DNA from: Glandiceps talaboti
Taxonomy: Eukaryota; Hemichordata; Enteropneusta; Spengelidae
Assembly (NCBI RefSeq): GCF_964340395.1
Contig: NC_135555.1
Coordinates: 23,260,225 to 23,324,224, forward strand
DNA: 64,000 bases
Direction: 5' to 3'
Under the pieces are notes generated by a model. The model made no database searches, had not been told where the DNA came from, and saw only the letters and a list, made by a program, of their open reading frames with translations. The position numbers were made by a program, and so were the translations under genes. This document shows positions 37,264 through 46,999 of the stretch, in pieces. Position 1 is the first letter of the stretch; every line of letters starts with the position of its first letter.

Positions 37264-38906
37264 AACTTATTTTGTGAATTTCAATACAACTTACTTGATA
37301 CATTAATAAAAGTTAATAAATGCTTTACTACGAGCTCGTTATTTTCTTTGAAGCATCATGATGTTACGTGCTGACCAAAGTGCATTCTGGAAAGTCATGT
37401 CAGAACATCGAAGGGTTTGCCAACATGTAACATTGTCAAATGTACATACAAACATTCATTGATTTGGTATTACTAATCACATACTCTGCATATCAGTAAA
37501 GTTACGTTTGTTAATCCTGAGTGGATTGTATATCACTCATATGATTAAAAATGAAACCACTATTTTCAGTATATGTAGCTTTAATACGACAACGGAAACA
37601 AAGCTTCCAATTTACTAGAATTGACACAGAGTAAAATTATTGTTACGACACGTTTAATGGACTTTAAATTTAGTATTATAATTGTGCGCGTAGTAGAGTA
37701 ACGTTTCCGATGACTTTCAATATCTTGCAGTGTACATTTTGGGGACTGTAAGTGTTTACACTTTCTTGACTACAGGGTGCTATCTTCAACGAGGAAACCT
37801 AAAAGAATGAAACATCAGCAAAACCTTATGGCCATTACACGAACGAAAATTGTAATTAACACATACAGTTCAATCTAGTTTGTAGCCGAATACTCCCCTT
37901 GAGGCCTCAGAGCTTAAAGCTATTCTTCATACCAGCTCTATAGATTAAATATCCATAATAAATGACCCTGCCTGTCCCTTATTGATTAAATTTGCCCTTT
38001 GTCATTGTGCCACTTCTAAATTAAACATATTTTGATGTATTAAAAACAGATTTTATGCTGTATATGATAAGGTTATCACTTACTTCAGTGAACTTATTTA
38101 GCCTTAGCCCCAAACCCTGAAAATGACAAGGCTCGCAATTAGTACGTATATTTAGGGCAGGTCACTTCAGACGTTGCACCTGATGATTCAAGATGCTGTG
38201 CAGCAACTAAAGATATGCATAATTTATGAATTGCTTTCCCTAACCTAATTAGATAGCGACTGTAAAACATCACACTCAAGTACGAACCAATTGTACAACA
38301 TATCTTTAACCTTGTAAAAGTGAATTCTATAAATTATACATTAAGCTTGTCCTCTCATAGTGGGAACATGTACGTCATTAAATTAAACCATACAGCCTGT
38401 CCATACTAATCATCATGAAGCAGGCAAAGATTGTGGTATTCTGTCATAAACCATGCTGTGAGATAAGATATTGAAAAAAGTTGATAATTAATAAAAAATG
38501 AGAGGAACTGTACAAATGTGCGAAGTAATACAAAATGTAACTGCCATCATTCAATATGCAGCAGTTAATTATCTTATTTGCAGGCATTAGCGAGTTGCGC
38601 AGAATGTGGCATCTATATATTTTAATAAATATGTATTATATATCACTGAATAATTTGCTTAACTTCTGTAGAGGTAGGGGATGAGGTAAGGCACACAATT
38701 CAAAATGATTGATTAGTATACAAATATTAATAATGTACATAATTGATACACTGTATTCTCCTGACACGTTCGTGAAATTGGAAACAAACATACCATAACA
38801 TGTATCATGCTTAAAGTTCCTGTACATAAAATATATGTAGAGGTCAACTTCAGTACGACATACGAACACAGACAGAGGCAGAGATACAGATACATACATG
38901 AACACA

Positions 38907-38908
<2 letters not shown>
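37264..38908. other. Non-coding stretch, no gene recognised
   Basis: AT-rich, with no frame above background length and no clear repeat. Confidence 0.5.
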
Positions 38909-38981
<73 letters not shown>

Positions 38982-39051
38982 TATATAATATGGAGAAACA
39001 GATACAGACAGGGATACACAGACGCATGCATATATCAGAGACGGAGACACA

Positions 39052-39135
<84 letters not shown>
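38909..39135. repeat. Two (TA)n tracts separated by a 76 bp spacer
   Basis: TA runs at 38909-38975 and 39053-39135 flank a spacer with two CACACGCATATA-type boundaries. The spacer ends CAGAGACGGAGACACACGCAT, and the DNA before the first tract ends CATGAACACACGCAT, so the tracts may be partial duplications of one locus. Confidence 0.9.
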
Positions 39136-39138
<3 letters not shown>

Positions 39139-39225
39139 CTCGGTGAGTATCAATCTGCTAAGACAGTGCTCTATACCGCAGTGGCAGAGCGTAATAGTTT
39201 TGGTAGTACTGGAACTCTTTCTTGG

Positions 39226-39266
39226 GTGTAACTCGGAGTTTCACGCATATTGCGATCATCAGACAC
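39226..39266 (-). ncRNA. Hammerhead motif in the left arm of the foldback
   Basis: This is the exact mirror of the motif at 39270-39310. CUGAUGA, stem II CGCA-AUA-UGCG, GAAA, stem III ACU-CCG-AGU, H17 = U and stem I GUGU/ACAC are all present on the minus strand. The U-U pair at the base of stem II is shared with the other copies of this subfamily. Confidence 0.6.
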
Positions 39267-39269
39267 TCT

Positions 39270-39310
39270 GTGTCTGATGATCGCAATATGCGTGAAACTC
39301 CGAGTTACAC
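39270..39310 (+). ncRNA. Hammerhead motif in the right arm of the foldback
   Basis: Plus strand: stem I GUGU (39270-39273), core CUGAUGA (39274-39280), a four-pair stem II with AUA loop, GAAA (39294-39297), stem III ACU-CCG-AGU, H17 = U at 39306, and stem I ACAC (39307-39310). In a transcript of the whole element the 71-bp hairpin would compete with this fold. Confidence 0.6.
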
Positions 39311-39336
39311 CCAAGAAAGAGTTCCAGTACTACCAA

Positions 39337-39340
<4 letters not shown>

Positions 39341-39421
<81 letters not shown>
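39341..39421. repeat. (TA)n microsatellite between foldback and PLE
   Basis: A pure AT tract joining the right arm of the foldback to the 3' end of the minus-strand PLE. Confidence 0.98.
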
Positions 39422-39425
<4 letters not shown>

Positions 39426-39484
39426 GTCAGTGGTAAGATTTATCCGTAGCACAGTGCTCGATACGTCTCCACGCAGAGCAGAGT

Positions 39485-39607
39485 ATATGTTAAGGGTAGA
39501 AGAAAATGAAGTAGATTTTTTCGTCTCTACAAGCCTGTTTCGTGAATAAATCACTCGTCAGGAGATGCTGATGTACTGAATATACCTCGTATAAATCGTG
39601 TGGTGTA
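39485..39607 (-). repeat. PLE pseudo-LTR, 3' arm
   Basis: Inverted partner of 40150-40272. The arms share TACACCACACGATTTATACG, the hammerhead and TTTTCTTCTACCCT, with only a handful of differences in 123 bp, so the duplication is fairly recent. Confidence 0.9.
39524..39565 (-). ncRNA. Canonical hammerhead ribozyme (PLE)
   Basis: Minus strand: stem I UCUC, core CUGACGA (39561-39555), stem II GUGA-UUUAU-UCAC with the standard G10.1-C11.1 pair, GAAA, stem III ACA-GGCU-UGU, cleavage triplet GUA, and stem I GAGA. All invariant positions fit a type I hammerhead. Its place downstream of the PLE stop codon matches reported PLE ribozymes, which process the element RNA. The short stem III suggests it may cleave best as a dimer. 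Confidence 0.88.
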
Positions 39608-39662
39608 AGGCGGGTTTTACCTAGGGTGTTGAGTGGTGCTTTTGTTTTTATAAAGGTGTTAA

Positions 39663-40149
39663 TTATGGCGATGTGCGATGGGGTAAGGTGTTACACAACA
39701 ATGTTTTATTTCTATGACGACAAGAGGATACAAGTTCATTTCGTCTGTTTAATGTAGATAGTTCGGGTCGGCAGATAATAAAGAACTTTTCTTTGAGGCA
39801 TAAATTGCACTTCTTGCTTGAGCTATTGTAGGTTGCATTGGATGAAAGTGGTCTCCAGGAAATGGAGTGGTCAATGTTTTATCCTTGGGGGTCCAGATAT
39901 GTTTGCTGAGTTCCGTAGAGTTCCTATGTTTAGTGTGTCGGAATGATGCTGTATGGTTTCTGTACCTTGTCTTAATCTCGTTTTCTGTAAGCCCAATGCA
40001 TGTTTCTGTAATGTCGTAGTCCTTGTGTGTGACGGCTGCTTGGTAGATGACGGATCGCTGTAGACAGTTTTCGTTGAGCGGGCATGTTTTCTTTTGCCGA
40101 CAGTTGCATGTTTTACTGGCATTGGTGCTATTTACGGTGGTACCGGTGG
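39663..40149 (-). pseudogene. PLE protein C-terminus: cysteine motif and GIY-YIG endonuclease
   Basis: The frame opens at the inverted arm with STNASKTCNCRQKKTCPLNE and CLQRSVIYQAAV (the PLE cysteine motif). The GIY-YIG domain follows: CIGLTENEIKTRYRNHTASF, RHTKHRNSTELSKHIWTPKD. A one-base frameshift near 39880 moves the rest into another frame, which reads SISWRPLSSNATYNSSSKKC NLCLKEKFFIICRPELST and ends with TAA at 39665-39663. The unshifted frame closes early at 39749. The reverse transcriptase is missing. This domain normally provides the target-site nick for retrotransposition. Confidence 0.9.
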
Positions 40150-40272
40150 TACACCACACGATTTATACGAGGTATATTCGGTACATCAGCATCTCCTGAC
40201 GAGTGATTTACTCACGAAACAGGCTTGTAGAGACGAAAAACCCTACTTGATTTTCTTCTACCCTCAACATAT
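40150..40272 (+). repeat. PLE pseudo-LTR, inverted 5' arm
   Basis: Inverted copy of 39485-39607 with few changes. The match ends at CAACATAT, where unrelated sequence begins. The terminal box found at the 3' end is not repeated here, so this arm is partial. Confidence 0.9.
40192..40233 (+). ncRNA. Canonical hammerhead ribozyme (PLE inverted arm)
   Basis: Plus strand: stem I UCUC (40192-40195), CUGACGA (40196-40202), stem II GUGA-UUUAC-UCAC, GAAA (40216-40219), stem III ACA-GGCU-UGU, H17 = A (40229), and stem I GAGA (40230-40233). The only change from the minus-strand copy in this span is in the stem II loop, where it does not affect pairing. Confidence 0.88.
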
Positions 40273-43134
40273 TTTTATTTATATGTGCACTAAGCAGTTT
40301 CATTACAAGTTAATTATGTTATGGATATATAATGGCAGGTATACAAGAGTATTTGGGGACTAACTTTTATTGAAAGTTTATGAAATGAAAGGGACATTAA
40401 TAAATGCGAACGCATATCCACGTATTTACTTTAATGCTGATATCCCTCCGATTGCAACAAAAAAATCTTTTACAGCAAACTGACGTTAAGTGCCTTAAAC
40501 TTGGTTGATGACCGAGATTACGAGTGATATGGTCATCAACTTACGCTATGTAATATTTGTAAAATGCACTTAGGCAGTGATAATACTAAAAAGCCATAAT
40601 TTAGACAATGCAGGCAAGTCCCCCATGATTTCTGACGCCCGCTACACTTTTTTCTTGATTAATAACTCTAACCTCTTGTTGACCTGATATTACCTTGGGA
40701 GTGTGTCGTTGAAATAGATAACCCCATGGGTAATGTATCTAGTCTTACGTACGATGGCATCTTTTACTTAGGAGCAATCACACATCGACATGTTTGTATG
40801 TTTGTAACCACGATGAAAATTGTAGCGGTCACACCACTATGATCGATGCAATGTAAAAACATGATTGCAAACACATGCAATACTGTTATCGGAAATCCAT
40901 CTCTATAAATGACATTAGGAGTACATTTTAATCATGAACGTTTTAACATCTCAGAAGTAAATACAGAACCTGTTAGCATTCAAGGCGTGAAAGTTTTCGA
41001 AACTTGGTTAGAGGTGCGAAAATGAAGTTCAGTAATAGTATAGACGCCACACACCGTTAAAGAAAGGACTTTATTTATTGAGCATGTGTAACATTGTGCG
41101 ATCGTCCCAGGATATAATGCTGATATATGTCATACAGACACTCCATCAAATAATGTTGGAGTATTCTAAACCTTAAAACTACAATAGCGAAAAGTTCAGT
41201 GTGAATTAACTTGGCAAGGATTCCAAATTTGATATTTAAATGTTTACCCACTGTAACCGTTGGTAGTTTCTCCATAGCTCTGTTGCATAACCACTCGTGA
41301 ACGTACGCGTATAGGTTATCATGTTAATGAAAACATTACAGTCAATTCAGCAAACCCATTCAGCAACAAATAGCTCAATAGCACAGTGCTTCTGTGTTTG
41401 TACTGTAATTTTACACACTTTTGTACTAATGAACAGGTGTACGTTAAAAATACACAAGCAATGGTGTTGGGCAGCATACGGTAATTGCAATTGACAGCAT
41501 ATGTGTCTACGAATTGGCAGAGTGGCATCGTAACAGTTAACAAGGTTGAGGACAGAGTCATTGAAATGATTAACACAATTGTGGACAGTGACATTGATGT
41601 TTAACGAGTTTGTGAAGTTTAAATGTGTAAAAAGTGTCATGTTGTGTCCCGTGAAGTGGAATTGAGAATCCCACAGTTGAAGCAATGAGGATAACACAGA
41701 CAGGAGTATAACTGGCAATGGAAAATAAATGTATGAAGTATATTGGCGATGCAGAAAATGTGTAATGCATCACTTGAACTAATCTACTTCAATTTGATTT
41801 GAGTGTATGTTCCTATTTCATTTATTTCTTGTCCATATAAAAGACAACTGTGCTACGGTACAAAGTATTACAAATAAAGTTTGAAACATCAATGAACGGG
41901 ACCCCGTGTATTATGGAAATTGTAGAAACATACAAATAAATGAATACATAAACACAAAAAAATAATAAATAAATAAATGAATGAATAAATAAATAAATAA
42001 ATAAATACAACATGACATTTATTTGTATGTTGTATGAATTTTGTCTGAAAAAGGACACGTTTAAATTGTTATCTCGCAACAGTACACGGAAAATGTAGAT
42101 GACATACCGATAAAATATCCGCTAAACTGTGTTTTCCAACACAATAAGTTGTGTTATTTACGTCAAAATTATGTGATAATATTCACTCAATACACCGGTA
42201 TAACCAAAATTAATATGTACAATTTAGACATGACAAAAAGAGTGTTGAGTCGAGATTCGTTATGTTTGATTACAAATTGTTGCCATTTGACCTGAATTTC
42301 TCTGTGTAGGAATGTCATGACGTGATTATTTAAGATGTGACATTAACTGAATGTCAAATATTATCGATAATGCATGTGACAGTTCTTTTGTCAGACAGGA
42401 GTTTCTGATTCTGAATGTTATTTGATATTTCCGGCATTACTGAAGACAAAAGTATGGTGCTTTATGAACCGGACCAACTCTTATTTCCTAGAATGGATTG
42501 CTTTAATTTTCTGTGATCATGGGAATAATATGGTTGCATCCATTCTTGCAATATTGAGTCAAAAATAAATATCATGATTGGTTATAAATGTTCACGACCA
42601 TTCCTCAGAGTGATCTATAGAAAGCTGTCACTAAAAATGTATTACTTTAGCTAAATAATGGATTGTATGCCTATTTATAAGTACGGTGGAGAAATGCGTA
42701 AAGGAAATCATAAATAAACGTTATTAATCTAGGATTGATAGTTTTCACTACCGTTTTAAGTGTTTGTTATTACTTTGAAGCACTATACAGAAACGATACA
42801 TCGTACTAGGAGGTCGTAAGTGAAGGACAGTTTCACAACTAGACACCTACACCAAAAGTTGATAACTGAAGTACTTTGGTCGGTCAAATGATGGACCTTT
42901 GGGAACGGTTATCAAAGCGTATTGGGAAATCGACTAAAAGGTACATTGTATATGTAACTGGGACTTGATAATGATATTGAATGCCAGGAAATGAAAATGT
43001 AAGCGAAGGGGTTTTAAGATAGCGCCTTCCTTGTATATATGCTTTTGGAGAATTATACAGCATTGATTGTCAAAAATACTGTAACATTACATTGCACATT
43101 ACACACAAAGACATCATGCATCTTTGTATCTCTA
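40273..43134. other. Non-coding stretch, no gene recognised
   Basis: Three overlapping minus-strand frames at 41319-41773 are long for the region but hydrophobic, unrelated to any family I know, and without splice or polyadenylation context. An (AAAT)n tract sits at 41966-42006. Confidence 0.45.
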
Positions 43135-43375
43135 TAAGGGACCGGACAGAATTTACGGCAGGGGGGGGGCCTGGGGAGAGATTATCTCTGACTTGGTTTT
43201 TTTCCTGGCCCCCCCCATCCACTGTGACCAAAATTTCACAGCCCCCCCTTTCAAAAGTATAAAAATTTCATGCCCCCCCCCCCAAAAAAAAAAAGAAAAG
43301 AAAAAAGTGCACAATATCCTGCCCCCTACAATAACTAAAAAGAGTACAATTTTTTTTGTTACTTTAGCACAACTG

Positions 43376-43607
43376 TAGACTGTCGACAGTCGCTCGCGCC
43401 TTTTTTCCCCCAAGTTTTATCTAAACTCCGATCCGGCGCAACACTAGTCTAATCGCAGACTGATATCGAGGGCGCGGGCCGAAGGCTTGGGCCTTCGCAA
43501 TACGGCCCTCGAAATCAGTTTGCGATTATACTATTACTAGTGTTGCGCCGGATCGGAGTTTAGATAAAACGTAGGGAAAAAAGGCGCGAGCGACTGTCGA
43601 CAGTCTA
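43376..43607. mobile_element. Mutator-like foldback element nested in the Harbinger-like copy
   Basis: Nearly the whole 232 bp is one hairpin. The ends begin TAGACTGTCGACAGTC and continue GCTCGCGCCTTTTTTCC, then CTCCGATCCGGCGCAACACT. The opposite arm is the complement with small indels, and a GC-rich centre (GGCCGAAGGC, GGGCCTTCGC) closes it. The 9-bp direct repeat GCACAACTG flanks it exactly (43367-43375 and 43608-43616). With TA excluded from the element the duplication reads as 13 bp. Nine-base duplications and long inverted repeats fit non-autonomous Mutator-like elements. It carries no gene, and its GC content is far above the surroundings. Confidence 0.75.
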
Positions 43608-44299
43608 GCACAACTGTAATATTTCTTTTGGTACTACTATTATGTTACTATTTCAGCCCAAACAACTTAGTAGTTGTAGAGGAAGTTTTTTAGAAAACAA
43701 AACAAAATAAAAAATTTTGACCATACATGTAATCATACACATGTGGTATAATCTTGTTTATTTCCCAACTAGACACCATAAGTAGTCATCACTTAATACC
43801 AAGGCATTTGATGTGGTGGTTTTAACTGTCATTCACTGATACATACACAGAAACACAGACACAGAGTAAACACACATTCACATGCGTGATTTGTGAAAAA
43901 AAAACTGTAGTGGGGACATTTGTGGGGAGTATCTAAGGACATCACATCACCTACATGTACATAGTGTATTCAAATATCTATTTATACTCATAACACAATA
44001 ACTATCTAATGTCAGACATTTGTGATGTCATGAAGTGCTAGCAAACTAAGGATTTTATGCACACTGAGGTCTGACAAATATAGCTTTCACTTTCCTACAC
44101 CAAATGCATTACCAATACACATGTAAATGTAAGACATTTGTGACTTCATGAAAGTGCAAAGAAATTCAGAATGTTGTGGAATACTTAGATGTAATCAATA
44201 TGCTTTCAGTTCCAAAACCATACATATTTAAACCTATAGTGTCAGGCAAGAGAAAAGAACAAATAGTCAAGCAAAAATACTGTTGTTAATTGTTTTTAG

Positions 44300-44555
44300 T
44301 GAGCAACTTGTGGATAAGGTTGTAGGAAAATACGGCCAGAAGGCAACTACCAAAGTTAGCGCAAAGTCACTGATGAAAAAACATTTAACACCACGCAGAC
44401 ATCTAAATGCTTTACAATATTTAGTACAGATAGATGAATTTGATGATGCTGAGGAGGGAAATAGTTTAATTTCACTGGTTTTAGATAGAAAGAAAGACAA
44501 GTCTTGCCTCACATCTTCAGACTCTAGTGAGTCTGAGAGTGAAACTCAAGAATAG
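44300..44555 (+). CDS. Probable terminal exon of an unrecognised gene inside the transposon
   Basis: After an acceptor TTGTTTTTAG (ending at 44299) an 85-codon frame runs to TAG at 44553-44555, and AATAAA follows at 44569. The protein piece contains EQLVDKVVGKYGQKATTKVS, then MKKHLTPRRHLNALQYLVQ. It ends in an acidic, serine-rich tail (SSDSSESESETQE). Composition and the acceptor plus poly(A) context make it look like a real last exon, and a plus-strand start is not needed. It could be part of a transposon-encoded protein or a captured host exon. I do not recognise the family, and no partner exon was found inside the element. Confidence 0.45.
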
Positions 44556-44666
44556 TGTCAAGGAAAGAAATAAAACACCTATCTAAATTAAGCTGGCCAG
44601 ACGTTTTTGTATTTACAGGTCACTTTTTAATCACATAAATTACAGGTCCTATGCTAGTATATTACC

Positions 44667-44671
<5 letters not shown>

Positions 44672-44761
<90 letters not shown>

Positions 44762-44835
44762 GTATATATATATATAACTCGGTGAGTATCAATCTGCTAA
44801 GACAGTGCTCTATACCGCAGTGGCAGAGCGTAATA

Positions 44836-44911
<76 letters not shown>
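44672..44911. repeat. (TA)n tracts flanking a solo PLE terminal box
   Basis: TA runs at 44672-44773 (with a few TG) and 44839-44911 enclose a 65 bp copy of the terminal box (44774-44838, AACTCGGTGAG to GCGTAATAGT). It is almost identical to the boxes at 39136 and 47482, without any hairpin arm. The frames here are microsatellite artefacts. Confidence 0.9.
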
Positions 44912-44920
<9 letters not shown>

Positions 44921-45361
44921 CATATGTATCCTTGATGGTAATTACACACTGAACCTGTTTCCACAGTGCTAAAATGTATGTATGTATGTATGTATACATA
45001 TGTGTGTGTGTGTGAACAACTTGGAGTATACATGTATGAGAGTAATTCAGGGTGTATCAAATTATTCTTGAGTAGTGTTTTTATGCTTCACTAAATAGGT
45101 ACATACAAACGTACACACTTCCATTTTAATACATAAATGAAAGTGTAGACATTCAATATTAAAGGCGATATCAAGTGCTATCTCATGCAATGCTAAATTT
45201 TCTAACATATTAATTTTTTTCAATGACAAAATATTTCGCGGCCCCCCCTTTCAAACCATGAGAATTTTCATGGCCCCCCCTTCAAGCCTCCCATTTTTTT
45301 CATGGCCCCCCCCAATTTCTCCCCAGCCCCCCCCCTGCCGTAAATTCTGTCTGGTCCCTAA

Positions 45362-46929
45362 GCACGGTTCGACAGCATGCCTGTCAAAGAAAGAACAGGG
45401 AGAAAAGTTTGTTGTAGTGAAGACCACATAGTGGAGCTATTATTTATTGTGTATGCAAAATAAAAATTATACAACTTCGAATAGGTGATGTGATTTATTT
45501 TCTGATCGGTATAATTAGTTACCGATATCGTACAATAATTCAAGGTTATGTGGAGGTTGAAATGTACATCTTAGTTTTTCACGATTTACCAAATTCTGCA
45601 AACAAACTCTAAATCAAATGTAGTCCACGTTCTCTTAAAAGGCATTCAAATCCGCATCTGTCATCACATGTCAAAATGAGTTCAAGTATTGACCTGTATT
45701 ACGATATGAGTATATTATGTAATCCTCTTGGGCCGTCTGTCTCCTTTTATAACATCATGGGAAATAAATCAAACGAGTGTCGACCACTTGTCCATGCATC
45801 TTAGTTCAATGGATCGTGACAGAAAATACAAACTGAATCTGTGAAACACTACGTAAGACGAAACATATATATCATTTTACGCCAGATGCACATGTAACAA
45901 CAACGTAATTGAAACGTCAACTTGTTTAAGTGTATATGAAGTTACAAAACCTATTTTTACGACTGATTATATTGGAAAGCAATACCATTACATTTAACAC
46001 GTGAAACATTTGAATTGTCTGCTGCTGCCCTACATGATAGTTTGCAGAATAATTACAGAACAACCAAATTCCAAACACCATTTTACTTAAATCACAAAGG
46101 ACAGGACAATGTCTTCACTAATATTAATACCGTAAGAAACTACTTTCCTGACACAATCTCTAATTTGTCTGTATCTCACGGAATAATTAAACGCTACAAA
46201 TCTATGAAATAAGTCATTTCGTCAGAGCAATGAGCCATGCCTTCCTGTTCTAACTAGTACTGCTTGGAGCATTTGTCATCACTCTGAACATGGCATTGTA
46301 GATTGATTAAATACTTTTATAGACCTATCAAATGTCAAGGGCGGAAACACTGTATTACACGTGTCTAATCTGACGGTCCCCTTTGATGTCATCTCGATCC
46401 ATCGATCGATGTGTTAATTCAGAACTGTTTTTATGATACCGCACAGACCGCTTCAGCAAAATAAAACAAGCATGAAACAATCGTTTGATTGAATTAAACA
46501 TTCAGGTGTGCACATGTCCAAAATGTTTTAGTCAGCAGAAGTGTAGATTCAAATTCTAAATTTGAACGAAGTTCAATTTCAAGCATCACTGAACTTACAA
46601 TTAGAATAAGTGAGACTTCAGTCTGCTGCAGTGTCTTTTAGATTGTAGTGTAGTCCCGAGGTCAATATGTCAATCCTTATCAATATTTCATTCCTTACTT
46701 GTTAAAGTTTTATGATCAAATAAAGTTCGACTTACCGTTCAAGCAAACAATTTGTACACAACAATGGCACTTTGTAAAAAGAATATAAAATTAATTTCAT
46801 TTCATAAGAAGAAACCAAAGGTATCCAAGACAGAAATCCTTTTACATTCTTTCTTTCTCGTGGGCTATGCTAAGAAAGTTTGCCAATGCAAGCTGAAATT
46901 GATTAACTTTAAATATATATAACATATTA

Positions 46930-46930
<1 letters not shown>
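45362..46930. other. Non-coding stretch, no gene recognised
   Basis: The frame at 46015-46212 (65 codons) has no family pattern. Nothing else stands out. Confidence 0.45.

Positions 46931-46995
<65 letters not shown>
46931..46995. repeat. (TA)n microsatellite at the 3' end of a PLE
   Basis: An AT tract adjoining the minus-strand PLE remnant at its 3' side, as at 39.4 kb. Confidence 0.97.

Positions 46996-46999
<4 letters not shown>

Larger units (their letters stand above)
39136..39340. mobile_element. (TA)n-flanked foldback with PLE terminal box (copy 2, longest)
   Basis: The 60 bp terminal box (TAACTCGGTGAGTATCAATC to AGAGCGTAAT, 39136-39195) is joined to a perfect inverted repeat. Arms 39196-39266 and 39270-39340 are 71 bp each, with no mismatch and a 3-nt loop. 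The outer end AGTTTTGG and its complement CCAAAACT abut the box on the left and (TA)n on the right. Each arm contains a complete hammerhead motif, one per strand. The terminal box aligns with the 3' end of the real PLE immediately to the right (GCTCTGC, GAGCACTGT, then (TA)n), so this is most likely a fold of two PLE terminal repeats that lost the body. Confidence 0.85.
39422..40272 (-). mobile_element. 5'-truncated Penelope-like element with inverted terminal arms
   Basis: On the minus strand, the end of the PLE protein (40149-39663) is followed by a 3' UTR, a canonical hammerhead (39565-39524) and the terminal box with GCTCTGC and GAGCACTGT. It ends in (TA)n. A 123-bp stretch of the 3' part (39485-39607) is repeated in inverted orientation at the 5' end (40150-40272). 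PLEs commonly carry such pseudo-LTRs in inverted or tandem order and often sit in (TA)n. The body retains only the cysteine motif and the GIY-YIG domain, so it cannot move on its own. Confidence 0.9.
43138..45358. mobile_element. Harbinger-like DNA transposon, 2.2 kb, TAA target duplication
   Basis: The left end GGGACCGGACAGAATTTACG continues into GGCAG and a run of Gs. The right end is its reverse complement with one substitution and one indel over about 41 bp. Identical TAA trinucleotides flank it (43135-43137, 45359-45361), and a 3-bp TAA/TTA duplication is the PIF/Harbinger signature. Subterminal C/G runs with TTTCA and TTTCATG motifs recur at both ends (43200-43275, 45240-45310). No DDE transposase was recognised. 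The interior holds a probable terminal exon (44300-44555), a nested foldback (43376-43607) and a (TA)n/PLE-box insertion (44672-44911). It is best called a non-autonomous or decayed copy. Confidence 0.75.

Noticed and set aside
38178-38215. CTGATGATTCAAGATGCTG resembling a hammerhead core
   Set aside because: GAAA is missing after the hairpin, so the core is incomplete.
41319-41773. Three overlapping minus-strand frames of 67-123 codons
   Set aside because: They have no recognisable family, no splice or poly(A) context, and are mutually overlapping frames of AT-rich DNA.
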